Origin: Archaeoglobaceae archaeon
Lineage (GTDB): Archaea; Halobacteriota; Archaeoglobi; Archaeoglobales; Archaeoglobaceae
NCBI GenBank assembly: GCA_027066965.1
Contig: JAMOMT010000170.1
Location: 1-6,254 of the forward strand
Reading direction: 5' to 3'
Length of the DNA stretch: 6,254 bases
Below, in pieces: positions 5,724-6,254 of this stretch (the first letter of the stretch is position 1; each line of letters starts with the position of its first letter). Below the pieces are notes generated by a model that was given only the letters and a program-made list of their open reading frames with translations, was not told the DNA's origin and made no database searches. A program made the translations under genes and the position numbers.

Positions 5724-6254
5724 TTCGTACGACTTTGTGTGCTTTGGAGCTTTAAACGCTGACATCTGCTATCTCGTAGAAAAACTACCGGGAGAGGACG
5801 AGGAGACATATGTGATAGACAGCAAAGTTTACTCCGGTGGCTCAGCTGCAAACACAGCTTCGGCTCTCGCGTTTTTCGGAAACAGCGTGGCTTTTTACGG
5901 GAAAGTTGGCAGAGACGAGTACGGAAAAATGCTCTTGGAGGAGTTTAAGAAATGGGGGGTCGAGCCTCTCGTATCTTACGGAGAGAGAAGTGGAAAGGCA
6001 ATAGTATTAGTTGACAGAGTGGGCAGAAGAGCAATACTCGTAGATCCCGGAGCGAACGACGAAGTTGAAGAATCCCCACAGGTGGGCGGGAAAGTTCTGC
6101 ATCTCACGTCTTTCGTGTGCAGGAAAGGTGACTCTCCCTTCAAAGCTCAGGTAAAGGCTGCGAGAGCTTTTGACAAAGTCAGTCTCGATCCCGGAGCAAT
6201 ATACGCCGAAAGGAGAGACGTGTGGAAGCTAATAGAGGAGTGCAGCGTTTTCAT
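5704..6254 (+). CDS. PfkB/ribokinase-family sugar or nucleoside kinase (5' part)
   Basis: The frame is open from ATG 5704 to the window edge, giving 183 residues of a protein that normally has about 290-320. The N-terminal half of the ribokinase fold is clear. A first strand, FVCFGALNADI (11-21), carries the substrate-contact Asp D20. YSGGSAANTASALAFFG (43-59) is the PfkB signature-1 region, with G45-G46 and N50. GKVGRDEYG follows (66-74), and then AILVDPGAND, as in ribokinases. The C-terminal DTxGAGD catalytic motif lies beyond the window. The enzyme would transfer the ATP gamma-phosphate to a hydroxymethyl of a sugar or nucleoside in the cytoplasm. Archaeal members include ribokinases, nucleoside kinases and KDG kinases, and the fragment does not discriminate. 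It overlaps the HAD gene by 20 nt, so kinase and phosphatase are probably made together. Confidence 0.9.
   Translation, partial: MPENSGDSYDFVCFGALNADICYLVEKLPGEDEETYVIDSKVYSGGSAANTASALAFFGNSVAFYGKVGRDEYGKMLLEEFKKWGVEPLVSYGERSGKAIVLVDRVGRRAILVDPGANDEVEESPQVGGKVLHLTSFVCRKGDSPFKAQVKAARAFDKVSLDPGAIYAERRDVWKLIEECSVF

Overview
The window looks like a hyperthermophilic euryarchaeal chromosome, most likely an Archaeoglobales member (Archaeoglobus, Ferroglobus or Geoglobus type); this is inferred, not proven. The signs are AGA/AGG/ATA-rich codon use, Shine-Dalgarno (SD) sites of the GGAGGTGATC type, TATA-box promoters, oligo-T stops instead of hairpin terminators, closely packed or overlapping genes, and archaeal-type proteins: a secreted NEW3/CARDB-like Ig-repeat protein with a C-terminal anchor, and an EhaR-like HAD protein. 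No RNA genes, insertion sequences, CRISPR arrays or integration sites were seen.

Layout, all genes on the + strand. (1) Bases 2-250 are the 3' end of a cupin-type mannose-6-phosphate isomerase or mannose-1-phosphate guanylyltransferase, ending in an oligo-T tract. (2) Bases 251-414 are an intergenic region with a strong 26-bp dyad and direct-repeat element placed just upstream of a TATA box. (3) Bases 415-4725 hold a three-gene cluster: a PadR-family regulator, a 716-residue secreted Ig-repeat protein tethered by one C-terminal membrane helix, and a 14-helix DHA2-family (QacA/EmrB-type) MFS drug exporter. The first two genes are 2 nt apart; the third follows a 52-61 nt AT-rich gap that may carry its own promoter. 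(4) Bases 4722-6254 begin a second unit: a COG4030/EhaR-like HAD phosphatase and, overlapping its end by 20 nt, the first 183 codons of a PfkB/ribokinase-family sugar or nucleoside kinase that runs off the window.

The main biological idea is that the PadR regulator, the surface Ig-repeat protein and the MFS exporter form one inducible efflux module. PadR would sense a toxic compound and control the operon through the dyad at 323-348. The MFS pump would expel the compound through the membrane. The anchored Ig-repeat protein would stand outside the membrane, beneath or within the S-layer, perhaps as an archaeal counterpart of the bacterial periplasmic adaptor. This protein has an unusual Met/Ser/Pro-rich loop of about 67 residues inserted in its third Ig-like domain, with tandem-repeat traces in the DNA. 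The HAD/PfkB pair looks like a separate metabolic unit with its own promoter.
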